From contig JABAKD010000015.1 in NCBI GenBank assembly GCA_012845835.1, positions 9,301,967 to 9,365,966 on the forward strand: a DNA stretch of 64,000 bases. The letters are read 5' to 3'. Origin of the DNA: Undaria pinnatifida. Its lineage: Eukaryota > Sar > Phaeophyceae > Laminariales > Alariaceae. A program made the translations under genes and the position numbers. The notes under the pieces were generated by a model. The model searched no databases and was not told the origin of the DNA. It saw only the letters and a list, made by a program, of their open reading frames with translations. Below are positions 33,901 to 45,900 of the stretch, in pieces. The first letter of the stretch is position 1; each line of letters starts with the position of its first letter.

Positions 33901-36900
33901 TGGAGTTGTTCGCGAGTACGGCAAAAAGAGATCAACTCACCGCATACGTGGGGGAAGAAACGTCTGCAGGACCGAGACGACGGGGCCGTACCAGCACTCC
34001 GCGAACAGGTACCTGCCAAGGACGTACCACAACATGCCAATTGCGCCAAAGGAAGGACTTTGTTCGGATCGCAGGCCTAAGCGCCATGGGGTGCACACGA
34101 TGTCCGTGCGGTTGGTGATAATCCAACGTGCTCCGTCCCGGCACTGTAGGAATGCAAGTGTCTAATCGTTATGGTCAAACGGCTAAGGCCATGCACAAGC
34201 TGTATACACCCCCCCCCCTCAAACTCCGCCCCCCTAAAATGTACATAAAATCGTTGGCCTCGGTTGGCACCGACGCTTTAAAGCATTATACTCTGTATGT
34301 ATAGTCTAGTGGTATTGCACCGACGCTTTAAAGCATTATACCCTGTATGTATAGTCTAGTGGTGTTGGCGTTGGTTGGCAATGACGCTGTAAAACATGCC
34401 AATCATTGTGTGAGCTAGACAATGAGGGTACCGTTGTTGTTATTTTTTGGGGGGGTTGGCCGTCACCATGATGGTTATCGCGTTAGATCATATTGTGCGG
34501 GGTGGAGAACCCTCACTCCGCACAAGGGGGATGATCGTATCACGTAGTGTGAATAAGGTGAGGCCCCCACGAGGCAGTTACATAGGTATCCCCATTCCTG
34601 TCTCTGGAGAGGCTACATCATAGAACAAAGTAACTCATTGGCGCTGCCAACCATTAGCAAGAGAGTAGGCGCAAGATGCCGAAGACTTTTTCGAGCGGTT
34701 CTTGGAAGGGTGCAATTCACCTCTCATGCGACTCGCCGAACACCTCACGGCGCTTCGCGCTTGGTACAAGCAATGTCTGCCTGGTTGGTGAAAACACGAC
34801 GTGCTCCGTCCCGGCATAGTAGGGATGCGAGGGTGTGTGGTCACACGACTATCAACATGCACAAAAGAAGTAAACCCCCCGCCTCCCTCAGTAGTAGTCA
34901 GGAGGAGTAGTAAACTTATTCAAGAAAGGAGACAAGGCTGACCCGGGGAAATACCGAGGAATAATGCTATTAACCCCTCTAGAGCCCCCGAACACCTCCC
35001 CATACTAGAGCCAAGTAATTTTGTCCCCATAAACGGGTTTCCAGTTGAAAAGGGGTTAAGCACCGTAGTCAAAACATTCTGAAATATTTCGAACGATAGA
35101 ATGGGAACATTGCTGGAGAAGGACGAAAAAAAATCATCGAAGGGCAACCAGGGTTTAGGCCAAACCGTAGCTGCGCAAACCTTGCGTTGTACACTTGAGG
35201 TAAGATCATTTAAGGCAGGAAAGACGCCGGGCTAACGACGTACTGTTTCTTCCTAGATGTACAGAAGGCCTACGACACAGTATGGAGGATGGGTTGTGGA
35301 AAAATATGTGGGAAATTGGGATCAGAGGAAAGATGTGCAGAATGGTGAAAACGATGACGGGATGTGCGAGAAGTGCTGTGGTGCTGGACCGGGAACCATC
35401 CAAATATATATGATATTTTACAAGGAGTTGCACAGGGATGTACACTCTCACCCAGTCTATTCAATGTACATATGAATGGCACGACAGTACCAGTCGAAGC
35501 AGCAAACCAAGGGGTCACCATGGGGGAAGATACGATATCGGGGTTGATGTTTGCGGATGATTTCGTGGGGTTATCAAAAACACCCGAAGGATTGCAGAAA
35601 CAGATAGAGAAGGCACTATTTACGGAGGACCCTAGTAAGTAGGACCTACCTACGGTGGACACAAAAGTCTATATATTCATCTATTTTTACCAACAATATT
35701 TGGTCCTGTTTACTATTGTCCTCCGTAAATAGAGTACACCAGAAAATGGAGAGTGACAGCGAACGTAAAAAACTGCGCAGTACTTGTAGTTGTATGTAAC
35801 GAAGATAAGGTGAATCCTGTACAAAATGGAAGTAGGGAGAAGATGAACTACCGATCGTTAGCCAGTATACGTGCGTTGACGTAGAGATCTCGAAGGACTG
35901 CTCTTGGGATACACTCATAGCGAAAGAAATAGGAAAGGGTAAAGCACAAGTAGGCAAGATGGATGCGATCATAACAGACTCATACCGTGACACTAGGACT
36001 AAAATATGTATGCTGATGAATATGATTGTGCCAAAGCTAGAGTATGCAGGAGAGGTATGGGAGGGAGACGCGAAGTTCGTGAAGCAACTGGAAACAGGCA
36101 GTGCAGATGACAGCAGCTAAAAAGATACTGGGATGCTCAAGTACGACGAGAAATACAGTATTAAGAGCGGAACTAGGAATGTACCCGCACTGAAAACCAA
36201 TAGAAACGCGAGAAGGTTGAAATGGCAATGTAAAGTGAGGAATATGTCAGATAAGAGGTTGCCAGCTGCCAGCCATAGCTGATAGGGCTGTATGGGAGCA
36301 AAAAACAAAAGGGCGAGCTGGAATAAGATGGGATAACGTAGTCGACGAAATATGGAAGGGTTTGAGGGACCGAGAAGAGGTACTGTTCATAGAGGATTTT
36401 GGCGGGTCCAAGACAGAATTAAAAGAAAGGATAGAAGAAAGGGAAAGGCTAGCACTAAGAAATAAGGTGAAAGAGGAGAAGCACTTAGTGATGGTCGGGG
36501 AGTTGAGGGAAGATATTGGGATGAAACCATATTTGCACGACCCAATAGACTACGTGAAATGGCTGAAACTATGATTTCGTGTAGGAGACCTGGACGTACC
36601 AGAAACAAGAAAGAGGTATACCAGTAGTCGGGAGGAGGAGGACGTGGATGCACACATTAGCCCGTGTGGCGCAACAATAGAGAGTAGGACTCACAAAATA
36701 GGAGAATGTGCAATATACAAGGAGGAACGGGATGTGCTAGAGGAGGAGATAAGGAAATGAGACGAATGTGATGTGGAAGAGTTTGGTAGATTTAGAGAGT
36801 AGCGAGAAAACGATCGCTATCGTAGGAGATAGATGGTTGGCCACAGACGGCGAAAAAGGAAGTGGGTAGGATAAGCAAACAGTTTCTATATATTTATTTC

Positions 36901-39900
36901 ATGTAATATATGAGAAAAGCGTAATGAGCGCCCAAATGTTGGATGTGGGTCTATTAGTAGTAGAAACGGTGCTCCCCGTCTCGAAGGAGATTCGTGGTCA
37001 AACAGTCAAATGACTAAGGCGATGTTATAAGGCTTAGTTTGGGTAAGCTATTGGTTAACCAGTTGCAAGTGGTCAAACGGACTAATACCCCACTAATTCC
37101 TTAACAAATGGCGTCGTCGGCAGGACCATGGGTTTCTTGGGTCGTGGGTTCGATCCCCACCATCCACAATAATAAACTTTTCAGATTTTCCCCATGTCGA
37201 ACTTGAAAAATACTCTCCCCGGTATACCCAGGAAATAAAACGGCTTGGATATTGACAGAGGTCCGCCGTATATCCGGCTGACCTGCTATCCCGCCGTTTC
37301 AGGGGGGGAGAGTGTTATAAGGCTTAGTTTGGGTAAGCTATTGGTTAACCAGTTGCAAGTGGTCAAACGGACTAATACCCCACTAATTCCTTAACAGCAA
37401 GCAACAAATGAGTATGCCCCCTCCCCCCCCCCTCCCGGCGGTCCGACTGGAAAGGGATGCGTTGTCAATATGGCCAAGTTACTAAGGGAGCCAACAAGTG
37501 AGTACGGACGCGTGCTACCATAGAGGTGCACCACTTTTTTTTCTAATACTACCCCTCAATTTAGGAGGTCAAGACATGTCTCTTTTAACGCGAAAAAATA
37601 TTTGGAATAAATTAAACCGCTTTGATCCCGGGTGAAAAATCCCATGGCCTAGGTGTACAATGAGAATCATGCAAAAAATAAACCTATTTCCCACGATTTT
37701 TGTTGGGGCCACGGGGGATCACACAGGAATGTTTTGAGTAGGAGCTCATATGGAGGCATTTCGCATACCTATAAAACCACGTTAAAATAAGTATGGCATC
37801 CGGAAACGAGACTCTTCTTTCCAAATTTTAGAAAAAGTGCAGCAAAGATCAAATAATACAGAGCCTTTCAGGGTTTTTTTTGCCCTTTTTGGACTCTCCA
37901 TAACTCCTACCCCTCACTTGTTGGCATCTAGCTTTTCTCCAAAGATCTACTAAAGACGGCAACTAAAGGTATATCATCCGCCTGGCGAGCAGCAAGCTTT
38001 TGGTGAAAGCCGTTTTTTCGTGGGTGATGTGTACCCATTGTACTATGCTCCCGCGCGTGAATTGCAATATTTCACGATTTCGGGAGCTTTTGGTGTTGCT
38101 GGCTCGCGAGTTCGAACTCACGAAAACCTCTTGCGAGTCGCTTCTGGCTGCCTACGACTGCTGGCTGGCGTACCCGACGTCGTTATACACCCCACCAGGA
38201 GGGTCCCTCAATTTCGCGGGACGTGGTTGCTTGTCGGGAGCTGAATGTAGCTACCCGCTAGTGAAGTGCATGCGATCAGTTGGGGATCGTTTTTTGTCTC
38301 GCCTGTGTGTACCCCAAGTCTCGATCACTACAGCGCCTCAAAGGCGAGGTGTGGACCTATGCTGAGAACTCGAGGGAAACCGATCTGAAGAGACGCACAG
38401 ACTCACAGCATACACCGATGAAACACCCTTGACGCTGGTGTGGCTTAACCCTAAGCCACGAACCAACCGAAGTTCTAGACACAGCGTGTGATTTAACATA
38501 GTCATATTTCTTACTGTTCCGATAAAAATCCATATGTTAAAGTCACCGGAAAGCCTAGGACCAGGGGACGCTTGGGTCCCGCCGTGACCTTAAGGAACCC
38601 CGTCATTTTGAGACAATTTCAGACGAAAAGTGAAAAAACCTCCATCGCAGCACGAGTTCACCCCCCCCGCGCCCCCCTCTCTTCCGCAACAAACCTGATG
38701 CAGCGCAAACTCACTCCAAGAAGAGGAAGAACATGGAGGCGTAGAAGTTTGGAACGACGATGACCATCAAAAATGCTGGAACCCCCAACAGTGTTCCAAT
38801 GGCGGCGATGTACATGCGTGCCCTTTTCTCGCCCGCCTTCTCCCACCTTTCCGGCGGCGGCATCAAACGTTTGCGTCACGTCACAGCATGATAATCGGTT
38901 CACATCCCCAACAGCAGTGCCGCCGACGAAACAAATCAAGCGCTCTTTCACCATCACGAACTTTAGTTTAGGCGGTCATTGGTTATGCGCTGGGCTTAGT
39001 TTTCGATGTGAACGGGCGCGTGGTACGATAAAGGCAGCACTTGTTGGCCAAAACAAATGTTTTCTGAATGACGGTGTTCCGTAACCCTCCTTAACCCAAA
39101 ATCTTCGGAGTTTTGTTCATTTTTTTGCGTTAGTGTTCGTTGAGTACCTGCACCAAGGGGGGTTTCATCAATAGCTAGTTTTTTTTGTGTTGGCCAAAAC
39201 CAGGTTTTTAGTATATGGTATGGTACAAGGTACAAGGTTCCCCTTCGGGAGGTGGACACGTGCCTCCCGGGGGCGACGCAAGTCGAATGACTACAACTGA
39301 TGATGAAGTATTTATGCAGAAGGTGTATATCGGAGGGATGCGTAGTGGAAAGAATGTGGATAATATAAGATATCACAGACATTTAGAGGAGGAGGGTTGG
39401 GATATTGCTGAGGCTCGGTGTGATAAGTTATTCGAAAGTCCACTCCGTACAACTGCGTGGCAGCAATTAATTCTACGTTTGTAGCATATGCGTAAGGCTG
39501 TGACATGAAGTGGAGATACTCTTCAACACTCGAATATGTAGTAGGTTGAGATCCAGCGACTTCCACAAGTTCTTGATTTGCTCCAGCTAAGATGCTGTCG
39601 TGGAAAGTGTTGAAACCTGATCCTGGGATAACGGTGTACAAATTGGTTGTGATGTGGGCAATAATATGTGCACGGACGATGTGATGTAAAGCTGGGTTGT
39701 TGTGCACACGACGCGAGATACATCTTAATAAACATGCACCATCACCAATCTCGGGAATAATGGACCATTGACCAGAATTGTTATTGTTGCCGCTGTTGTT
39801 GTCTTGATCATTTTCGCTGTCTGGTGGGTTTGTACTGCTGTCGCTGCTGTTAGAGGAATCATTGGTGTCAATTTGTTGTTTGTTTTCTGTGCCCAGTATT

Positions 39901-42900
39901 TTTCCCCGCGCGCAGTTTATACCGATGTTTGTTGCCGATATGGTCTGTTGTGTGCACATCGTTACTTTTGCTTGAGTTGTGTTGCTACTTTATATCTCTT
40001 TATACAGGTTTCGCTACTGCTGTATGGTAACCACCGTGTCAATTGTGAGGGAGAACTCACAGTAATGACATAGTTCCCGTCGTTGCTCATATGACAATAA
40101 ACTCTTAGTCTATGGACTACGTGCTGCTTGCTGGTGGTGCTCTATTGTAAAACCGCTGTGTATGTTCTTTTGATGAGAGGAAAGGTCTTGTGTATTTATT
40201 CTCCTCGGTCCATCCAGAAAAAAATCCCGTTCTCAATAAAATTTGATTTTTTATGATCTATATATTATTGCCGCTCTCTGCGGTTGCTTGCTGCTGCTGT
40301 GATCGTAGACAGTTTATACCGATGTTTGTTGCCGATATGGTCTGTTGTGTGCACATCGTTACTTTTGCTTGGGTTGTGTTGCTACTTTATATCTCTTTAT
40401 ACAGGTTTCGCTACTGCTGTATGGTAACCACCGTGTCAATTGTGAGGGAGAACTCACAGTAATGACATAGTTCACGTCGTTGCAGCGGGTACATATACAC
40501 CGCGCCCGCGTCTAGCAGTGTCTCGCAAATACATTTTGATGCCACCCCGATGTACGTGCGAGGACTAAAGTTCCACCGTGTGTGTAGTAGACGTATTTAA
40601 GCCTGACGATATGCCTATATTTTAGGCTCTAAACCAAATTAAGCCCTATCGTGTTTTAAATGTCTAAAAAATAGGTCTATTTTACCGACCTAACGACCAC
40701 GGCAGACCACGGTGAGATGTGGATTTTCCCAAAATATGCACTTGAGCACATTTTGGCCCAAGTGCATATTTGAAGCAATTTTCCGAGTATTTTCCAGCAA
40801 ACAACAGCATTTCAGACGACGAAAGCTCGAGGAAACATCATACACTCTGCAGCAGCAGCACAGCACAACACCCACGCAGTAATTGCAACGCTCAACCTAG
40901 CAAGCCGCTTGGTGTATCCCCAACCCGGGTTAATCAACCTGCGTGTACAACACCATCAGAAACGTTGGCGGTGGTCAGAGGCGACCCACTCTCGTGGAGC
41001 GGCATGCCTCTACGTACTATTACTTGAAAAGGAGTCCTTGTTCATTCACGAGGATCGAGCGCACACACAACACAACACACCACAAAACAAAACAACACAG
41101 CACAACACACAGACAACCAGCACCCCAACAGCCAACCCAACTACAGCACAACTAGCCGGTGGAAAACGCCCGCGAGACTCCTCCTACCCTGGCGTTCTCT
41201 GCGGTCAGAGAACTGGGACTCTGACATAGTTCGTCGCGCGCTCGTGCTCCTGCTCTCTCGTCCTGAGAGGCTGTAATTTTTCGATGACACATTTTTTTTG
41301 TTTGGTTTTTGTGCCCGACGTAGCGCATGGCCGGAGCTGCTGCTGCAGTTTACAACCCTGTTGCCTCTTTCCCGCGGATGCCTACATTTCGAGGGTGGAA
41401 ATTGAACCGGGTTGAGGGCCAGTCCTGCTGTGCTGCTGTACTGACTGCCACACTGAGGCACACCGAAGGCGGCAGACGCCTGCGAGGTATCCTACATATG
41501 AAGCGAGTATGGAGTACGAAGCACTCAATGTTTTTGCCATGCACCAGTTATTTGTTTTGGCCGTTCAAGCTCGCACAGCATGGGCAGGGGAGGGTCTTTC
41601 TCGAAGTTTCCACCCACTCATGTGCTGACTCATGACATAAATCCTCGTCTTGCCATCTGCGTCTGGAGTAGTGCAGAAATATCATAGTCTATTTTCAAGT
41701 AGTTTGATCTTTCCTCGGCTTTTCTTTTTATGCGTACTGAAAGAGACCACTATTTCGAGTTTTAGACATATGGTGTTTTTTTTATGCGTTTAAGGTCGAA
41801 ATATCGAATGGCCTAGCTCTTCCAGTTGGAAGTACTTAAGACCTAACCTCGAGGCTTAAATACGTCTAGTGTGTGCTTGCCCGGGGACAGAAGCGTCTCA
41901 TACCCCGCAAAATAGAGCCAGTCTCGGCGGCTTTCCGCGGCCATAGCTCGCGCCACGGACGTCCCACGAGCCCGGCACACGGCTGATAATATACCGACGG
42001 GTAGTCTGATCGCATTGCAGAAGAAAGCACACAAAAAAACTCTGCGCCGGCGGAGAAAAAGGGACGGACTAGGCAAAAAAATCAAAATGGTACATATGCA
42101 TATGGTACAAGGTATGGTGTAAGGTATGATATTATACACGGTATGGTATAAGGTATGGTATAAGGTACCTGATATGTAGACCGACCCCCTAAAATGAGGA
42201 GCCCCCTCAAACTGCACCTCTATCGTAGATCTTGAGTTTAACGGAACGAACAACAACCGAGATACTCTATAGCCACCTTGAAGAGCGTATTCGCAGTACT
42301 CGATAGAGCCATCTCACACGCAAGGGGGGTGCAGCAGATTCTAAGATAGTTCCTGAGCTCCTAACATGAGGAGCTCGCACAACATCAACATCACCCGAAA
42401 CATGACTACCGAGGTTCGCTCGTGCAATCCGACCAACGCTTTCTACGTGCTAGAGCCAAAACAAATGCACCCGCAACAGTATCGGACTACTAACCGGTAG
42501 TTTCTCGCCCGAGGAGTTCATGAAAAAAAACGTGCAACCCCTGTAGATACCGTGGCATGAGACGCGTGCTGCGGTGGAGGTACGAGCGCTTTTCGCCTGA
42601 AATGGTTTCTGCCTGACGGGGATCCTCAACCCCAAATCATCGAGAAAAGTAGGCCAATTTTTTATCGTGATTCTTGGTGTGTACCTAGGCCACCATGGGA
42701 ATTTTCATCCGGTAGCAGTTTTCTTTTTTTTTCTTCAAATCAGTTTTTGGGATGGGTCTTAAGCTCCCAAATTGAGGAACCTCAAAAGATAAAAAGTGTA
42801 ACCCCTAACTCGATATCACTCTACAGTGTATACACAGCAGGTGAAAGTCGGAATTACGATGTTCACACACGTGCTACGATAGAGGTAGAGGTGTAGCAGT

Positions 42901-45900
42901 TTTTGGCTGGACCGTTTCATCAAAGACGGGGCCTCCTAAGCCTGAAACCGTCTGAAACCGTCGGCATCAAGTTATTTTTCCTGCCAACATTGTTCGATGT
43001 GTATATATAGCTATAGGCCATGGGATGGGTTGTTCACCGGGTGGTATTTTTTTTATTTCCTACAAGGTGAGTCAGTTTTGGTAGTAATATATAGATTCAA
43101 GTATAGCTCTTCAGGTTAAGAGCCCCGGAAAAGCTGGTGCACTTCTGCCGCAGCATTCGTCTTCATGAAACTGTGCAGTTTTCAGTAGTAATATAAATTA
43201 AAATATAGAGCTCATCAGGTTAATAACCCCGGAAAAACTGGTGCATCTCTGCCGCAGCATTCGTCTTCATTAAACTTTGCGGACCAAGGCCACAGTAGAG
43301 AGTAACTTCTGAGGCCTGGTTTTTCATTGGCTCGGGGTCACTCGCGCGAGTGACACGCCCGTTCCTTGCGGCTTCATGCTGCCGTGCTGTTTCAATCTTG
43401 CAATGAGAATCCTCAGTGGAAAGGCTAGCTACGCTGCGCTAAACAATTCGCCTATAAGTGTTTTGGTTTCAGAGAGGTACAGAGTTACTCGTTTCGAGTG
43501 GCTCTCAACCGCGGTCGTGAAAGAAGCGGGTATGATACTACAATACATTGAGACTACGTCGAAGATAGGAACCCACAGATCTATAAAGATGTAGATGAGG
43601 ATGAGAGGCAACAGAGGGAAGAGGGTGGGTGGACAGGAATGAAATGAGAACACGCTCGTATGGTTTGATTTTCTTTTGTTCCCACCCGCCTGCACAAGAC
43701 GACTTAGTGCGTCGAACAAGTCCGCCGTAGAGGGTTGAGGTGGCTAGGCCGGATGCACAAAATGAAGGCGAATCGTACTTTGGGGGAGGAGCGTGCCGGT
43801 CTATGCTCAGCGTGGACAGAACCGGCGGAAGTGCGCCAACCGTTTCAAATGCACGGAATCCTCCGCTAGTACAAACCCTGTGAAAACACTGTGTAAGGAT
43901 CTCAAAAACAAAAGAAGCGGTCCTATCAGCCTTCTAGTGTGTGCGAACAACATTAGGAGCAGTATTGTGTCGCGTCACGTGATCCATTGTATTCTGCGGT
44001 ATCGCGGTATCCCTGTATGGTTTCATGTGACATGTACACACCTCACGTTTAACCAGAAAATCGAACCAGATCGTGCGCGCTTGACGCATCCTCTTCCCGC
44101 CAACCCCCAAGCCCCGCGACGGTACTCCGCCTCGAACGGGAAACGTGGTCAATGATCAAATGATCGAGGCAACCAACAAATGAGTACGCCCCCTTCCCAG
44201 CACGTCCTCTATCTCTCTTGCCAGAAACTGCTTTCTTCGGTGTAAGCATCTCCATTTTTTGAGTTTCGTGTACCGCGCTGTTTATGTGTTCGTCGTTTTC
44301 GTTTGATTTGATTTACCTGTCCGCCGCGTATCCTCCGAGATAGGAAGACAAAGCTCCGCCGATTGAAACCACCGATGCGTTGAGGTAGCTATCTGCAAAC
44401 CATCAATATCGTCCGACGTTCTCGTTTGAGGTAGGATGATTTCGGACGCGGCATCCAAGCAGGCAGAAAACACGTCGAGGGTGAGAACAGTGTCGTGTGC
44501 GCGTTACGAAGACGGGAGAGGGTAAGGTCGGCATTGGGTGGTCGCGGATGCGTGTAACTGCCGTCAAGGCGTTTGCGTCGGTGTGTGTTCTGTGACAATA
44601 AATCAATAATCCTACAGCAGCCAAGCTAATTTTGAGCAAAACTGTGATGAAAAACCGATGAGAAATCTCATGGTCTAGACCAAAATCACGATAAGGCAGA
44701 TGTTAAAACCCCATTTTCACTATCGTGTTTTCAGCTTGAGCACGAGTGACTCTTACTATACGTTGCGGACTAAAAGTCTTTAGGCAATAATTGAGGCGCA
44801 GCGTAGCTTACCATTTCGTTTGGGAATCAAGTATCGCAAAAATCTCAACAGCACGAAAGACGCCTGCTACGATAGAGGTAGCACATTTCGCCTTAACTGG
44901 TTTGTGATTGACGGGCCAAAGTCGTCAAAGATGGGCCATTTTTTGGGCGTGGTTCTTGTTGTGTACCTAGGCCATGGCATTTTTGGCTCCGGTAGCGGTC
45001 TTGATTTTTCCTCCCAATCAGGTTTTGGGAGAGTTCTCAAGCTTCCAAATTGAGGAACCTCAGAAAAAAAGCTGTGCACCTCTGTCGTAGCACGCGTCGA
45101 AAACTGAAAGATCGCGAAGGAACTGGGGGTCACTCGCGCGCAAGTGACCCAGAGCCCCGAAAACAAAAGGCCCCAATCGTGACTCCCCAGCCGTAGCAGG
45201 TTCTACAGTATCCCCCCCAACTATTCTTTAACGAAATCGCCGGTTTTGAAACCAGCTCCCGGCCGTATCTCCCGAAATACAGTCCCCCTTGCCCAACATC
45301 CTTCGTCGTGCCGAGCAGCCATGAAACGTTCGTCAAGGAAAATCGCTGGTTTGGGGGGGCCTATATCGTAGAATCTACCTCTCAGTAGCAAAAAAAAACA
45401 TATCGCAGAACAAGAAGGTCATTTCACGATGATTTGGGGGCAAGAATTTCCCGTCGTTAAGAGTGTATTTTAAGCTCCGAAACAATCTACCTCTATCGTA
45501 GCGCGCTTCTTCTGCGAATAAAACGACGGCGCAACCTGAGATGAGCAATTTGTCGTGGCCAAGGCACAAAAAACGACGTTGCAACACTCCAATTTACCAT
45601 TGGGTAGAGTCGTTCTACGGTGGCCTGCCCAGCTTCTCTTCAAAGAATATCGCCGGTTTTAATGCCAGCTCCGGGCCGTAGCTACTGAAATGTGGTGCCC
45701 CTTGCCACCCCGACGTCATCGTTCTACAGTACTTCGCAAACGAGACAATACATATGAAGATATATATTTTTTGGATCTTTCCTCCGGTCGAGCAGCTATG
45801 AAACGTTCGTTCAAAAATCAATCGGTGGTTTGTCTCTAGAATATCAGCCGAGGGGGCCCGCCAGTCATGCGATCGATTTCTTGGTGGGGGGGGGTCACGT

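Larger units (their letters stand above)
34905..37022 (+). pseudogene. LINE-B non-LTR retrotransposon, decayed (MFS intron 8)
   Basis: A second, distinct RT family. In order: [20 protein letters not shown] (34910-34972), STVVKTF (35057-35080), [20 protein letters not shown] (35230-35290), [20 protein letters not shown] and [20 protein letters not shown] with the catalytic FADD (35410-35610), [20 protein letters not shown] (36100-36175), [17 protein letters not shown] (36310-36362), [17 protein letters not shown] (36435-36490), then [18 protein letters not shown] and a Cys-poor C-terminus to about 37020. Several stops and frameshifts occur. Two MITEs (34974-35055, 35619-35729) and a TRIM (37023-37396) are inserted in it. 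The 5' end is missing. Confidence 0.85.

Noticed and set aside
37109-37167. Complete tRNA gene in the TRIM
   Set aside because: Only the T-arm and a 3'-like end are present. No pairing acceptor strand, D-arm or clear anticodon arm was found.
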